From Novispirillum itersonii subsp. itersonii ATCC 12639 (GTDB lineage Bacteria > Pseudomonadota > Alphaproteobacteria > Rhodospirillales > Rhodospirillaceae), in NCBI RefSeq assembly GCF_000381985.1, contig NZ_KB907343.1, forward strand, positions 124,001-188,000: a DNA stretch of 64,000 bases, given 5' to 3'. A model generated the notes under the pieces. The model searched no databases and was not told the DNA's origin. It saw only the letters and a list, made by a program, of their open reading frames with translations. Position 1 is the first letter of the stretch. Every line of letters starts with the position of its first letter. Positions 54,309 to 63,450 of this stretch are shown here, piece after piece. The translations under genes and the position numbers were made by a program.

Positions 54309-55212
54309 GCAGCCTTGCCAGCGGATGCGATGACTGGACAGTTGCCCGCAGCCGGTCGTCCAGCACATGGGTATAGAGTTCTGTGGTGGCGATATCGGAG
54401 TGACCAAGCATCTGCTGCACGCTGCGCAGGTCAGCGTCATGGGCCAGCAGGTGGGTGGCGAACGTATGCCGCAACACGTGCGGGGACAGACGCGTGGGCG
54501 GGATACCGGCCTGTATCCCGATCTGAATCAGCATTTTGAAAAAGCCGTCACGGGTCAGATGGCCATCCTGCGCCCGCGGCGAGGGGAACAGCCAGCGGCT
54601 GTCCCGCGCCCCTTTGGGGAAGAAGCCCCGCCGGTGTGGCAGATAGGTCTTTACAGCCGTCCGCGCTACTTCGGTCAACGGAACCAGCCGCTCCTTTGCC
54701 CCCTTCCCCATCACGATCAGGGTCGGCTGATCGCGGGAGACAGAGGCCAGCGGCAGCGAAACCAGCTCACTGACGCGCAGACCGGTCGCGTACAACAGCT
54801 CCAGCAGAGCGCGACGGCGCAAACTGTCGGCATCATCGCCGGATGACACCACAGCCAGCAGACGCGCGGTTTCTTCTTCGGTCAGGAACTTCGGCAATGG
54901 CCTGCCCAACTGCGGAGTATCCAGCAGACTGGTCGGATCATCCCGACGGCGCCCTTCCGCCAGCAGAAAACGGTAAAACTGCCGCAGGGCAGAAATGCGG
55001 CGGGCCGCCGTGCGGGGGGCCAGACCGGCAGCCGCCAGCCCCTGCACATAGCGGCGCAGGGCATCGGAAGAGGCCTGCACCGGATCTTCCCCACGCAGCG
55101 AGGCAAAAAAATCGGTCAGATCCCGGCGATAGGCGTCGATGGTGCGCGGGCTGGCGCCGCGCTCCACCAACATCATTTCCAGAAAGGCCTCCAGCAGGGC
55201 CGCACCCGCCAT
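54283..55212 (-). CDS. xerD: Site-specific tyrosine recombinase XerD
   Basis: 309 aa, resolving chromosome dimers at dif with XerC. N-terminal SAM-like core-binding domain (1-90). Catalytic residues Arg146, Lys170, His245, Arg248, His271 and Tyr280 are all present (TGLRVSEL, HVLRHTFATHLL, GHSDIATTELY). Follows the 636-aa gene by 6 bp on the same strand. Confidence 0.95.
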   Translation of the reverse strand: MAGAALLEAFLEMMLVERGASPRTIDAYRRDLTDFFASLRGEDPVQASSDALRRYVQGLAAAGLAPRTAARRISALRQFYRFLLAEGRRRDDPTSLLDTPQLGRPLPKFLTEEETARLLAVVSSGDDADSLRRRALLELLYATGLRVSELVSLPLASVSRDQPTLIVMGKGAKERLVPLTEVARTAVKTYLPHRRGFFPKGARDSRWLFPSPRAQDGHLTRDGFFKMLIQIGIQAGIPPTRLSPHVLRHTFATHLLAHDADLRSVQQMLGHSDIATTELYTHVLDDRLRATVQSSHPLARLLKKGPAGA

Positions 55213-55218
55213 CAGCGG

Positions 55219-57129
55219 TCAGAGCCCGGCGGAAATGGCTGCTTCCAGCGCCAGACGCCGCGCCAGAGGATCCTGCCCCAGACGGCGCAGCGACTCGACG
55301 GCCTGCGCCACCGCCACATCGGCCACCTGCGCCGTCGGTGCGATATCCTGCACCATCAGCGACAGCGCGATCCCTTCCGCCAGCCGCTTGTTCAGCACCG
55401 CCGAAGACAGCGCCAGAGCCCGCGACGCGGACGGGGCCTTCGCCTCATCCACCGCCGGATTGCCCCACAGCACCGCCCAGTCATCGGCGGACAGTGCCTC
55501 GCCGGTGGCCTGCAACAGGGCCAACCCACGGGCCTGCAGACGGTCCGCCATCTGGGTGGTCGGAGTCTTGCTGCCCTTCAGCATCAGCCGGGTCTCAACC
55601 GACCGGGTCAGCGCGGCGCGCCAGTTTTCATATTCCTGCGGTGACCAGTGCGACAGCCCTGACGGGACCGCCAGACGGCGCAGCAGCCAGACTGAATCCA
55701 GCAGCGTCGCGGCTGCCGCATCCCCCCGTCCGGCCATATCCTGCCCCAGACGGACCCAGCGCAGGGCGTCTTCCGTCAGCCCGGCCCCCAGCAGAATCCG
55801 CACCGCCACCGGCAGGAACCAGGTCTGGGCCGGGTCAGGCAGCACATCCCGCACGATCGGCGCATAGACCTGCGCCACCACCATCTCCTGTCCGGTCCGG
55901 ATTCCCTGCTCCATGGCCCGGGCGATCCATTCGGTCCGCTGGGCCGGGGTGGTCTGGCGCAGCACCTGCTGGTACATCACCGCCGCCGCTTTACCGCTGC
56001 CGTCATTGACCAGATCGGTCACCGGGCGGGCATAGTCGGCATCGTTAAACCCAACCGACGTATACAGTGATGTCAGTTCAGCCGCCGTCAGGCTGCCCCC
56101 CGCCACCGCCATCTGGGCGGCGGCAAAGCGCTGAGAGACATCGGTCTTCACGCCCAGCGCAATTGCCCGCGCCATCCACGGGGCCACATCGGTCAGCGTA
56201 TTGTTCGGATATGGCCGCCCGGATTCGCGGATCATCGCCACAGTCAGCGGCGTGGGAGTCTGGAAACCGGTCAGCGGCTGCACTTTCAGGCCGGACATCT
56301 GTTCCGCCGCCCACAGGAACACCGGGTCATCGACCTTACTTTCCCGCAGCAGAGTCACCTGAATATTCGCCTGTTCCGTCCGGCCCGCACGGTACAGACA
56401 GAAGGCGGTCGCTTTCTGCCAGTACATACCGGGATAGGCGGACAGACCGCTTTCGACCGCCTTACAGGCCTCATCGACGCGGTTGTCAACCAGCAGGCTG
56501 TCAACCACGGCACGCTCCACCGCCTCGGTCCGGCCGGGACCGGTGACGGTCTTGGCCAGCGCCCGCACCGCTTCGGTCTGGCCCATGCTCAACAGGGCGG
56601 ACAGACGCAGGTCGAGAAGACCGGGCTGCCCGGCACCGGCCGGGGGCTGGGCCGATGACAGCAGCAGGCGGGCAGCGATATCCTGCCGGGCCGGTGACGG
56701 TGCCGTCACCGGCAACGCCGACAAAAGACGCATCGCCACCGTGCGCGAGGTGCCGGTCCACATATCCTGCGGCAGCCCGCCGGACTTGGCAGACAGGGTG
56801 CCTACCGCCTCCGGGCTAAGGGCCGCAACATCCGTCACCGCAATCCCGTCACGGCCAGCCGTCGCCGGGGATGCCGTCACCGAAAAGGGCTGGGCCTTGA
56901 CGGCAGGCTCGATCGCCCCCGGGGCCGCCGGGACGGCAAACGCCGGGGCATCCTGCTGCGGGGTGTCGGAAGATCCGGTGGCGCCGGGAAACAGCTGGAT
57001 CGGGCCGGAGGATTGAGCCAGAGCCGTCCAGCCCCCTCCGGCCAGCACCGCAGCCGCAACGGCAATCGCCGTCAGAGTCCGTGTGACAGGGCGGCCACGC
57101 ATCGGGGCGTCAGCGCTTGAAGCGGTCAT
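55219..57129 (-). CDS. Exported 636-aa helical-repeat-like protein of unknown function
   Basis: Signal or membrane anchor at about residues 16-38 (TLTAIAVAAAVLAGGGW). A low-complexity linker with Gly/Pro/Gln (about 40-110) follows, and then about 500 residues of helical hairpins rich in Ala/Leu. The latter look like TPR- or Sel1-like repeats without a clear consensus. No catalytic motif seen. It is encoded between the 46-aa membrane protein (20-bp overlap) and xerD, and the same order is likely conserved in relatives, which makes a scaffold role near the cell envelope an inference. Confidence 0.7.
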   Translation of the reverse strand: MTASSADAPMRGRPVTRTLTAIAVAAAVLAGGGWTALAQSSGPIQLFPGATGSSDTPQQDAPAFAVPAAPGAIEPAVKAQPFSVTASPATAGRDGIAVTDVAALSPEAVGTLSAKSGGLPQDMWTGTSRTVAMRLLSALPVTAPSPARQDIAARLLLSSAQPPAGAGQPGLLDLRLSALLSMGQTEAVRALAKTVTGPGRTEAVERAVVDSLLVDNRVDEACKAVESGLSAYPGMYWQKATAFCLYRAGRTEQANIQVTLLRESKVDDPVFLWAAEQMSGLKVQPLTGFQTPTPLTVAMIRESGRPYPNNTLTDVAPWMARAIALGVKTDVSQRFAAAQMAVAGGSLTAAELTSLYTSVGFNDADYARPVTDLVNDGSGKAAAVMYQQVLRQTTPAQRTEWIARAMEQGIRTGQEMVVAQVYAPIVRDVLPDPAQTWFLPVAVRILLGAGLTEDALRWVRLGQDMAGRGDAAAATLLDSVWLLRRLAVPSGLSHWSPQEYENWRAALTRSVETRLMLKGSKTPTTQMADRLQARGLALLQATGEALSADDWAVLWGNPAVDEAKAPSASRALALSSAVLNKRLAEGIALSLMVQDIAPTAQVADVAVAQAVESLRRLGQDPLARRLALEAAISAGL

Positions 57130-57250
57130 TGGGGATCACCTTTTCCACAGAGGCTGACGGCGGCGGCATATCCCACGTTGCGAGAAAGCCGATGCCCCCC
57201 ACAACCAGAATCAACACCGCGATTAATGCCGCACGAGTCATAAATGCCAT
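57110..57250 (-). CDS. Small single-pass membrane protein, 46 aa
   Basis: Not previously evident from long-ORF searches because of its size. Starts MAFMTRAALIAV, has one hydrophobic helix (about residues 8-26) and a short polar tail ending NDRFKR. Its 3' end overlaps the 636-aa gene by 20 bp, consistent with translational coupling. Function unknown. Confidence 0.65.
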   Translation of the reverse strand: MAFMTRAALIAVLILVVGGIGFLATWDMPPPSASVEKVIPNDRFKR

Positions 57251-57606
57251 GAGGTCTGCCACTCACTGTTAAAAAGGTGCCTTCCGGCCCCGATGCTATC
57301 ATGCTCCCGACTGCGCCGGGAACCCCACCCCAAGGGTTTATCCGGGTCGGGCGGGCAAAAAATCCACCGACAACCCATAGAATCCGCTACTGTTTCCCCG
57401 TCTTACGCCGCAGGCATGCCGGGCATGCTGCCTGACTGCGGTTTACAGACGCACCGCCGTCGCGGTACAAGCGCCAGACACGGCCACCGGGCCCGGCGGG
57501 TGAATCTCACCTGAGAATTATGGCATTCCGGGGGCAGTTTAGCGCCGGGTTTCCCGCGGTGCAACGCATGGTACGCTCTCTCCTCCTGACCCCGGATTCC
57601 CCGCTG
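57251..57606. other. Divergent region between the small membrane protein and aroK
   Basis: 356 bp without a supported gene. Promoters for both sides should lie here. No strong hairpin or known operator is visible. ATGs at 57520 and 57568 are in frame with aroK. Confidence 0.45.
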
Positions 57607-58215
57607 ATGACCGATCCGCAGCCGCCGCTTCTTCCCCCGACCTTCAGCGCCATCCCGCAGCCGCTGCATAAGACCGTGACCATGGTCGGTCTGATGGGGG
57701 CGGGCAAAAGCGTGATCGGTAAACGGCTGGCCGCACGGCTGGGGGTGCCGTTCGTCGATGCGGATACCGAAATTGAAAACGCGGCGGGCTTTACCATCGC
57801 CGATTTTTTCGCCCGCTTCGGCGAGGCCGCCTTCCGTGAAGGCGAAGCCAAAGTGATCTCCCGCCTGCTGGAAGGGCCGGTCTGCATTCTGGCCACCGGC
57901 GGCGGTGCCTTCATGAATGCCAATACCCGCGCCCTGATCCGCACCTCGGCAACGTCGATCTGGCTGAAGGCCAGTCTGGATCTTCTGGTCAGCCGCACCG
58001 CCGGCCGGTCGCACCGCCCCCTGCTCAATCAGGGAGATCCCCGGGCGATCCTTGGCGACCTGATGGAACGGCGTTACCCCGTCTATGCCGAAGCCGATGT
58101 CACCGTGCCACTGGTTGACGAAAGCCCGGACGCCACCTGTGACCGCGTTCAGGCCGCGCTGGAAACCTATCTTGGTCACCCCCTGCTGATGCCCGTCCGA
58201 GGACCCTCTGAATGA
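57607..58215 (+). CDS. aroK: Shikimate kinase
   Basis: 202 aa from ATG 57607 (in-frame ATGs at 57568 and 57520 would extend it). Walker A in [15 protein letters not shown], substrate Asp-Arg region in FVDADTEIE and FREGEAKV, and the TGGGAF motif. Makes shikimate-3-phosphate. Stop overlaps aroB by 4 bp, so the pair is coupled. Confidence 0.96.
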   Translation: MTDPQPPLLPPTFSAIPQPLHKTVTMVGLMGAGKSVIGKRLAARLGVPFVDADTEIENAAGFTIADFFARFGEAAFREGEAKVISRLLEGPVCILATGGGAFMNANTRALIRTSATSIWLKASLDLLVSRTAGRSHRPLLNQGDPRAILGDLMERRYPVYAEADVTVPLVDESPDATCDRVQAALETYLGHPLLMPVRGPSE

Positions 58216-59339
58216 CTCACCAGACCCTGCGCGTTACCCTTGACGGTGATACCGCCGTTGACCGGTCCTACGACATCCTGACCGGACCGGGCCTGATTGA
58301 CCGGGTCGGGGAACTGGCCCTGCCGGTGGCGCGCGGCCGCAAGGCTTTTATCCTGACCGACGAGAATGTAGCACCGCTGTATCTGGGGCGCACGGAAGCC
58401 AGCCTGACCGCCGCCGGGTTCTCCGTCCGGCACCTGACTGTCCCTGCCGGGGAGCAGAGCAAAAGCTTTTCAACGCTGGAGCAGGTGCTGACCGCAATGC
58501 TGGATGCCCGCTGCGAGCGGTCGACCCTGCTGGTTGCCCTGGGGGGCGGCATTATCGGTGATCTGGCAGGCTTTGCCGCTTCGATCCTGCTGCGCGGTGT
58601 TGATTTCATCCAGATCCCGACCACCCTGCTGTCACAGGTCGACAGCAGCGTCGGCGGCAAAACCGGCATCAACACCCGGCACGGCAAAAACCTGATCGGC
58701 ACATTCCACCAGCCGCGGCTGGTGATCGCCGACACCGATACCCTCAGCACCCTGCCCCGCCGGGAAGTGCTGGCCGGGTATGCTGAAGTCGCCAAATACG
58801 GGCTGATCGACGATGCCCCGTTCTGGGACTGGCTGGAACAGAACGGCACGGATGTGGTCGCCCTGTCGCCTGCCCCGCTGGCCCTCGCGATCCACACCAG
58901 CTGTACGGCCAAAGCCCGCGTCGTCGCTGCCGACGAGACCGAAACCGGGGTCCGCGCCCTGCTGAATCTCGGGCATACCTTCGGCCACGCGCTGGAAGCG
59001 GAAGGCGGCTATGGCGGCCCGCTGCTGCATGGTGAGGCGGTGGCCGTCGGCATGGTGATGGCGTTTGATCTGTCTGCCGCCATGGGCCTGTGCCGCCGGG
59101 AGGACGCCGCCCGGGTCCGTGCCCACCTGTCCGCCGTCGGGCTGCCGGTGGTCCCGCCGAAAATCAACGGCACCGCCATGGACGCCCGCGCCCTGCTGAA
59201 CCATATGGCGGGGGATAAAAAGGTGAAGGACGGCAAGGTGACCTTCGTCCTTGCCCGTGGCATCGGTGAGTCGTTCCTGAGCCCGGATGTTGACCCGGCG
59301 GATGTGCTGCGCGTGCTGGAGCAGGCTGTCACCGCCTGA
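58212..59339 (+). CDS. aroB: 3-dehydroquinate synthase
   Basis: 375 aa. NAD-binding [14 protein letters not shown], active-site [11 protein letters not shown], metal ligands in [11 protein letters not shown] and [11 protein letters not shown]. Second step of the shikimate pathway. ATG in the aroK stop (ATGA). 81 bp before the CorC-like gene. Confidence 0.98.
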   Translation: MTHQTLRVTLDGDTAVDRSYDILTGPGLIDRVGELALPVARGRKAFILTDENVAPLYLGRTEASLTAAGFSVRHLTVPAGEQSKSFSTLEQVLTAMLDARCERSTLLVALGGGIIGDLAGFAASILLRGVDFIQIPTTLLSQVDSSVGGKTGINTRHGKNLIGTFHQPRLVIADTDTLSTLPRREVLAGYAEVAKYGLIDDAPFWDWLEQNGTDVVALSPAPLALAIHTSCTAKARVVAADETETGVRALLNLGHTFGHALEAEGGYGGPLLHGEAVAVGMVMAFDLSAAMGLCRREDAARVRAHLSAVGLPVVPPKINGTAMDARALLNHMAGDKKVKDGKVTFVLARGIGESFLSPDVDPADVLRVLEQAVTA

Positions 59340-59419
59340 TCCGGCCCCTGCCGCCGCTGTCTGCCCCGGTGACCGAACCGGGTTTGCCTGTGTGATCCGT
59401 ATCCGGGGGAGAGACCGGT

Positions 59420-60712
59420 ATGCTGCTGACCCTGTCTGTGCTGTGCCTGCTGTTGGTGGTGTCCGCCATTCTCGGGATGGCCGATGCCGCCCTGTCCTCC
59501 GCCTCGCGCACCCGCCTGCAGGATCTGGAGCGGGATGGCGACGACCGGGCGGCACTGGTCAATCACCTGCTGGAATATCAGCGGGAGCGGGTCACCAGCA
59601 CCCTGCTGGTTGCCACCGCACTGGTCAATACCACCGCCACAGCCCTTGCCGCAGTGGCACTGGTGCAGTGGCACCGTGGGGCCGGGCTGCCGCTGTCAGT
59701 GGCCCTGATGACCGTTCTGCTGGTGGTGCTGACCACCCTGCTGCCGCGCGCGCTGGCCCGCCGCCATGCCGTGCCGCTGGCGCTGGCCCTGACACCGTGG
59801 GTCGGCCTGCTGTCGTGGTTTTTCCGGCCGGTGGTCGCCCTGCTGCACTGGACGGTACGGGGGGCGGTCCGCACCGGTGGCACCGGACGGTTTGACGGAA
59901 CCCCACCGGATGAACCGGCCCAGATGCTGGCGGACCTGCGGGGCGTCATTGACCAGCATACCGAAGACCTTGCCGACCATGCCGACGTCCGCAACGAGCG
60001 CGCCATGCTGCGCAGCGTGCTGGATCTGGCCGATGTCGGGGTCGGGGAAATCATGGTGCACCGGCGGGGTCTGGTGTCGATCGACGCCGGGCTTCCGGTC
60101 GCCGATATTCTGCAACAGGTCCTCGACAGCGCCTACACCCGCCTGCCGCTGTGGCGGGACGAGCCGGACAACATTATCGGCGTTCTGCACGCCAAGGCCC
60201 TGCTGCGGGCCGTGCAGGCGGCAGGCGGTGACCTCGACACCCTGGATGTGGCTGAAATCGCCAGTCCGCCGTGGTTTATCCCCGACTCCACCCGCCTTCT
60301 GGACCAGCTGAATGCCTTCCGCAGCCGCCGGGAACACTTCGCGCTGGTAATCGACGAATACGGCACCCTGCAAGGGGTGGTGACGCTGGAAGATATTCTG
60401 GAAGAAATCGTCGGTGACATCACCGATGAGCATGATGTCACCGTCTCCGGTGTCCGGCCTCAGCCGGATGGGTCTTACATCATCGACGGCTCGGTCACCC
60501 TCCGTGACCTGAACCGCGAATTCGACTGGGATCTGCCGGATGACGATGCCACCACTCTGGCCGGGCTGCTGCTGTACGAAACCCGGTCCCTGCCGATGCA
60601 GGGGCAGGTCTTCCTGTTCCACGGGCTGCGGTTCGAGGTGCTGCGGCGGCAGCGGAACCAGATCGTTTCCGTCAAGGTTTCAATTCTGACACGGCATGAA
60701 CGCCACGCTTGA
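59420..60712 (+). CDS. DUF21-CBS-CorC transporter-like membrane protein
   Basis: 430 aa. DUF21 membrane domain with three to four TM helices (about 1-170), two CBS domains (about 205-330) and a C-terminal CorC/HlyC domain (GSYIIDGSVTLRDLN, DDATTLAGLLLYETRSLPMQG). The family includes magnesium/cobalt efflux proteins, and hemolysin is an historical label. GGGGGAGAG lies before the ATG at 59420. Confidence 0.93.
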   Translation: MLLTLSVLCLLLVVSAILGMADAALSSASRTRLQDLERDGDDRAALVNHLLEYQRERVTSTLLVATALVNTTATALAAVALVQWHRGAGLPLSVALMTVLLVVLTTLLPRALARRHAVPLALALTPWVGLLSWFFRPVVALLHWTVRGAVRTGGTGRFDGTPPDEPAQMLADLRGVIDQHTEDLADHADVRNERAMLRSVLDLADVGVGEIMVHRRGLVSIDAGLPVADILQQVLDSAYTRLPLWRDEPDNIIGVLHAKALLRAVQAAGGDLDTLDVAEIASPPWFIPDSTRLLDQLNAFRSRREHFALVIDEYGTLQGVVTLEDILEEIVGDITDEHDVTVSGVRPQPDGSYIIDGSVTLRDLNREFDWDLPDDDATTLAGLLLYETRSLPMQGQVFLFHGLRFEVLRRQRNQIVSVKVSILTRHERHA

Positions 60713-60887
60713 TTTCCGACTTTTTTTGTCGGCATCCTGTTGGAGTGTGGCGGCGCATTCCCGGTGCATCCCCCCTCTCCTTCATGTCCGTATCCCGTGT
60801 CTCAGCCGGGGATCCCAGTCCTGTCCGCCGGTCGGCGCCGGACCCGCGGGAACATCTGCGCGAAGCTGATTTCGCGGGGAGGGCCCC

Positions 60888-61337
60888 ATGTCGAAAATCA
60901 TTCCCGATGTCATTCACGACCAGACCCTGACTCTGGTTCCCGCCGGTATGCCGGTCAGCGATGCGGCCCGGCTGATGCGGGAACGCAACATCGCTGCCGT
61001 GATGATCACCGATGGCCCGGTGCTGCAGGGGATCATGACCGAACGGGACATTACCCGGCGGGTCGTCGCCCAAGGGCTCGACCCCTCAGCCACCCCGGTC
61101 GGTCAGGTGATGACCGCCAACCCTGATACACTCGGCCCCGATGACCGCCCGCTGGATGCCCTGAAACTGATGCAGGAGCGGCAGTTCCGGCACATTCCGG
61201 TGGTCTCCGCACATGGCGGAATTCTTGGCATGCTGTCCATCCGCGATCTCTATGGCTTTGTCACTGCCGAGCTGGAAAACAATCTGCGCAGCTGCGAACT
61301 GTACGTCGCCGGGGAAAGTTACGGCGTCGGGGCCTGA
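60888..61337 (+). CDS. Two-CBS-domain protein
   Basis: 149 aa made of a CBS pair. Each repeat has the conserved turn (GIMTERDITRRVVAQG, ILGMLSIRDLYG). The pair is expected to bind adenine nucleotides. No enzymatic domain. GGGAGG precedes the ATG. A short inverted repeat with T-loop (60727-60743) lies between it and the CorC-like gene. Confidence 0.92.
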   Translation: MSKIIPDVIHDQTLTLVPAGMPVSDAARLMRERNIAAVMITDGPVLQGIMTERDITRRVVAQGLDPSATPVGQVMTANPDTLGPDDRPLDALKLMQERQFRHIPVVSAHGGILGMLSIRDLYGFVTAELENNLRSCELYVAGESYGVGA

Positions 61338-61432
61338 AAAAACGTTCCGGATGTTGACGTCGGGGCAATCTTGACGCCCCGGCGTCGGTTCCGTATGGGG
61401 GTAAGGAGCGTTGTTTTCAGCGGAGTCTCCCC

Positions 61433-62032
61433 ATGCCCCTGCCGCCGCCGGTTTCCCGCAAACACCTGCATACCCGCGCCATCCAGTGTACCGGCTACGA
61501 GCGGGACGACGGACTGTGGGATATTGAGGCAACCATGACCGACGTCAAAACCTACTCCTTCCCTAACCATGACCGGGGCGAGATCAAGGAGGGGGAGCCG
61601 CTGCACGGCATGGCAATCCGCATCACCGTTGACACCGATATGCTGATCCATGATGCCATTGCGGTTACGGATCATGGGCCGTTCCATATCTGCCGCGACA
61701 TTGCCCCGGCTTATCAAAAGCTGATCGGGCTGCGCATCGGCAAAGGCTTTGATAAAGAAGTCCGGGCCCTGTTCGACGGCCCGCACGGCTGTACGCACCT
61801 GCGCGAACTGCTGCGCCCCCTGGCCACCACCGCCTATCAGACCATTTTTCCGGCCCGCGAACGCAAGCGCCGCAAAGAAGCGGCGACAGTCCGCCCCGGC
61901 ATCCTCGATTCCTGTTATGCCCTGCGGACCGAAGGGGAGGTGGTACAGCGGGAATGGCCGGCCTTTTACACCGGTCCGGCCCCGGCTGACGGCACGACAA
62001 TCGCCCGGCCCACCATTGCCGGGGGCGAGTGA
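61433..62032 (+). CDS. DUF2889-family protein
   Basis: 199 aa. DGLWDIEATMTDVKTYSF and PLHGMAIRITVDTDMLIHDA are characteristic of the DUF2889 family, with GCTHLRELLRPLATTAYQT. Function unknown. Shine-Dalgarno weak. Terminator follows. Confidence 0.9.
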   Translation: MPLPPPVSRKHLHTRAIQCTGYERDDGLWDIEATMTDVKTYSFPNHDRGEIKEGEPLHGMAIRITVDTDMLIHDAIAVTDHGPFHICRDIAPAYQKLIGLRIGKGFDKEVRALFDGPHGCTHLRELLRPLATTAYQTIFPARERKRRKEAATVRPGILDSCYALRTEGEVVQREWPAFYTGPAPADGTTIARPTIAGGE

Positions 62033-62042
62033 CCCCATAACA

Positions 62043-62078
62043 GAAAACCCCCGCCGGAACGCTCCGGCGGGGGTTTTC
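62043..62078. terminator. Strong bidirectional terminator
   Basis: 16-bp stem GAAAACCCCCGCCGGA / TCCGGCGGGGGTTTTC with loop ACGC, between the convergent DUF2889 and membrane-protein genes. Confidence 0.95.
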
Positions 62079-62102
62079 GCAGTCAGACAGCAGAGTGCCG
62101 AC

Positions 62103-62507
62103 TTAGTAGGAGTCGCTCTCCACCTTGCCGCCGGTCAGCATCAGCACGATCACCAGCATCGCAAAGGTCATGAACACGCCAAAGTAAATCACATAGCCAA
62201 ACAGGCTGAACAGCAGCGCCGAACCGGCATACATGCCGACGTAGCACAGCACCGCAACCACACCCAGCAGGGAAATCCCCAGGGTCACGCCGGTCTTGTT
62301 CCACGCATCGCGCGTCAGCACGGACGTATCTTCCGCCTTGTGACCGACAGCGCTGGTGATGACACCGAACACGCCGAGGACGGCGACGATGGCCACGATC
62401 AGCAGGACGCCGTAAGCGTTGGAGCCGGCGAGGGACGCCGCAGAGGAGCCATACAGCGCGGCGGCAGCAATGGCGGTCAGAACCGCCCCGAGCACCCAGT
62501 TCTTCAT
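62103..62507 (-). CDS. Small four-TM membrane protein of unknown function
   Basis: 134 aa from ATG 62507 (MKNWVLGAVLTAIAAAA). Four hydrophobic helices (about 5-20, 30-54, 74-98, 100-125) with a short polar tail. No family recognised. The upstream in-frame ATG at 62591 is unlikely. Confidence 0.75.
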   Translation of the reverse strand: MKNWVLGAVLTAIAAAALYGSSAASLAGSNAYGVLLIVAIVAVLGVFGVITSAVGHKAEDTSVLTRDAWNKTGVTLGISLLGVVAVLCYVGMYAGSALLFSLFGYVIYFGVFMTFAMLVIVLMLTGGKVESDSY

Positions 62508-63450
62508 CGTTCGAGCAACTCCGTGAGTCCGGTATAACAGGCAGGACCGGTTGACGGGGGATCCGGCTGCCCGGACAGGGCCCCAGACCAAGGCGGCTGT
62601 CCAGAAGACGCCCCCGGCGGAAACATATCCCGGAACAGCATGCCACGGGCCACCACAGATGTCACACCGCAGGGCCGCTGAGGTCTATAGAATGTGTCGA
62701 AACGGGCGTCAATCCGCCTTGCTGCGGTTTTTCCCGATGAAACCCGAAAATTTTCACGGCTTTCCTGAGCGGCCATGATTTCTGCCCCGCTACGCGCTGT
62801 CCGGGTGGCCTTGCCTCCGGCTGAAACAGAGCGGAAAGAGCAGCGCGGCTCTGGTCGTACGCCTAAGACCACAGGGCATAATCCCGTTATGCCGAAAGTT
62901 ATAATTTTTTCTAAATTGCTTTTACTTATAGGCCGAATGTCAGGCTTTCTGCGGTTTTGACGTCAGGCTATGGTCTGTTCCAGAGAGAAGCCCGCCGCGC
63001 GATCCCACAGGCTACTGTCAGGGGGCAGGTTCTTCGGGGGAAGATGCGCCTGTGCGCTGGAGACGCCCGGACTTTTCTCTCATCGGCGGGTACTCCGGGG
63101 GGAGGTCACCCGCCGATGTTATTTTGGGCCTGCGGCATGCGCCGCACGCCGGAATGGGGCGGGGACTCCGGGGGCAGCTCACCCGCCGATGCTCTTTCGG
63201 GCTGCGGCATGCGCCGCACGCCGGAATGGGGCGGGGACTCCGGGGGCAGCTCACCCGCCGATGCTCTTTCGGGTCTGCGGCATGTGCCGCACGCCGGGAC
63301 AGCCGCCCCTATTACTCCTGACAACCGATTCCGTTTCTCTGCCGTATAGGCTAAAACCGGGGTGGATCCGCCGCCCCGGGTGATCCCTCTGTTTTCGTCG
63401 GGTCAGCCGGAGCTTCCGCGCCCGGACGAATCTGCCCTCAGGAGTCTGCC
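62508..63450. other. 943-bp gene-poor region with tandem repeats
   Basis: No coding ORF can be supported. An AT-rich 62880-62950 stretch may hold promoters. The tandem repeats at 63095-63297 produce overlapping spurious ORFs in several frames, which I do not annotate. Confidence 0.6.
63095..63297. repeat. Three tandem 72/73-bp repeats, each with a hairpin
   Basis: Copies begin at 63095, 63168 and 63240 (the last incomplete). Each has ACCCGCCGATG and a hairpin TGCGGC-ATGC-GCCGCA (loop ATGT in the third). Upstream, CATCGGCGGGT (63081-63091) pairs with ACCCGCCGATG (63108-63118). Unit ends CGCACGCCGGAATGGGGCGG. Confidence 0.92.

Noticed and set aside
63081-63297. CRISPR array
   Set aside because: Units are 72-73 bp and adjacent without variable spacers, only three copies, and no cas gene is present.
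62957-63383. Small proteins with internal repeats (several overlapping ORFs)
   Set aside because: The nucleotide repeat makes open frames on both strands and in several phases; no start signals support any.
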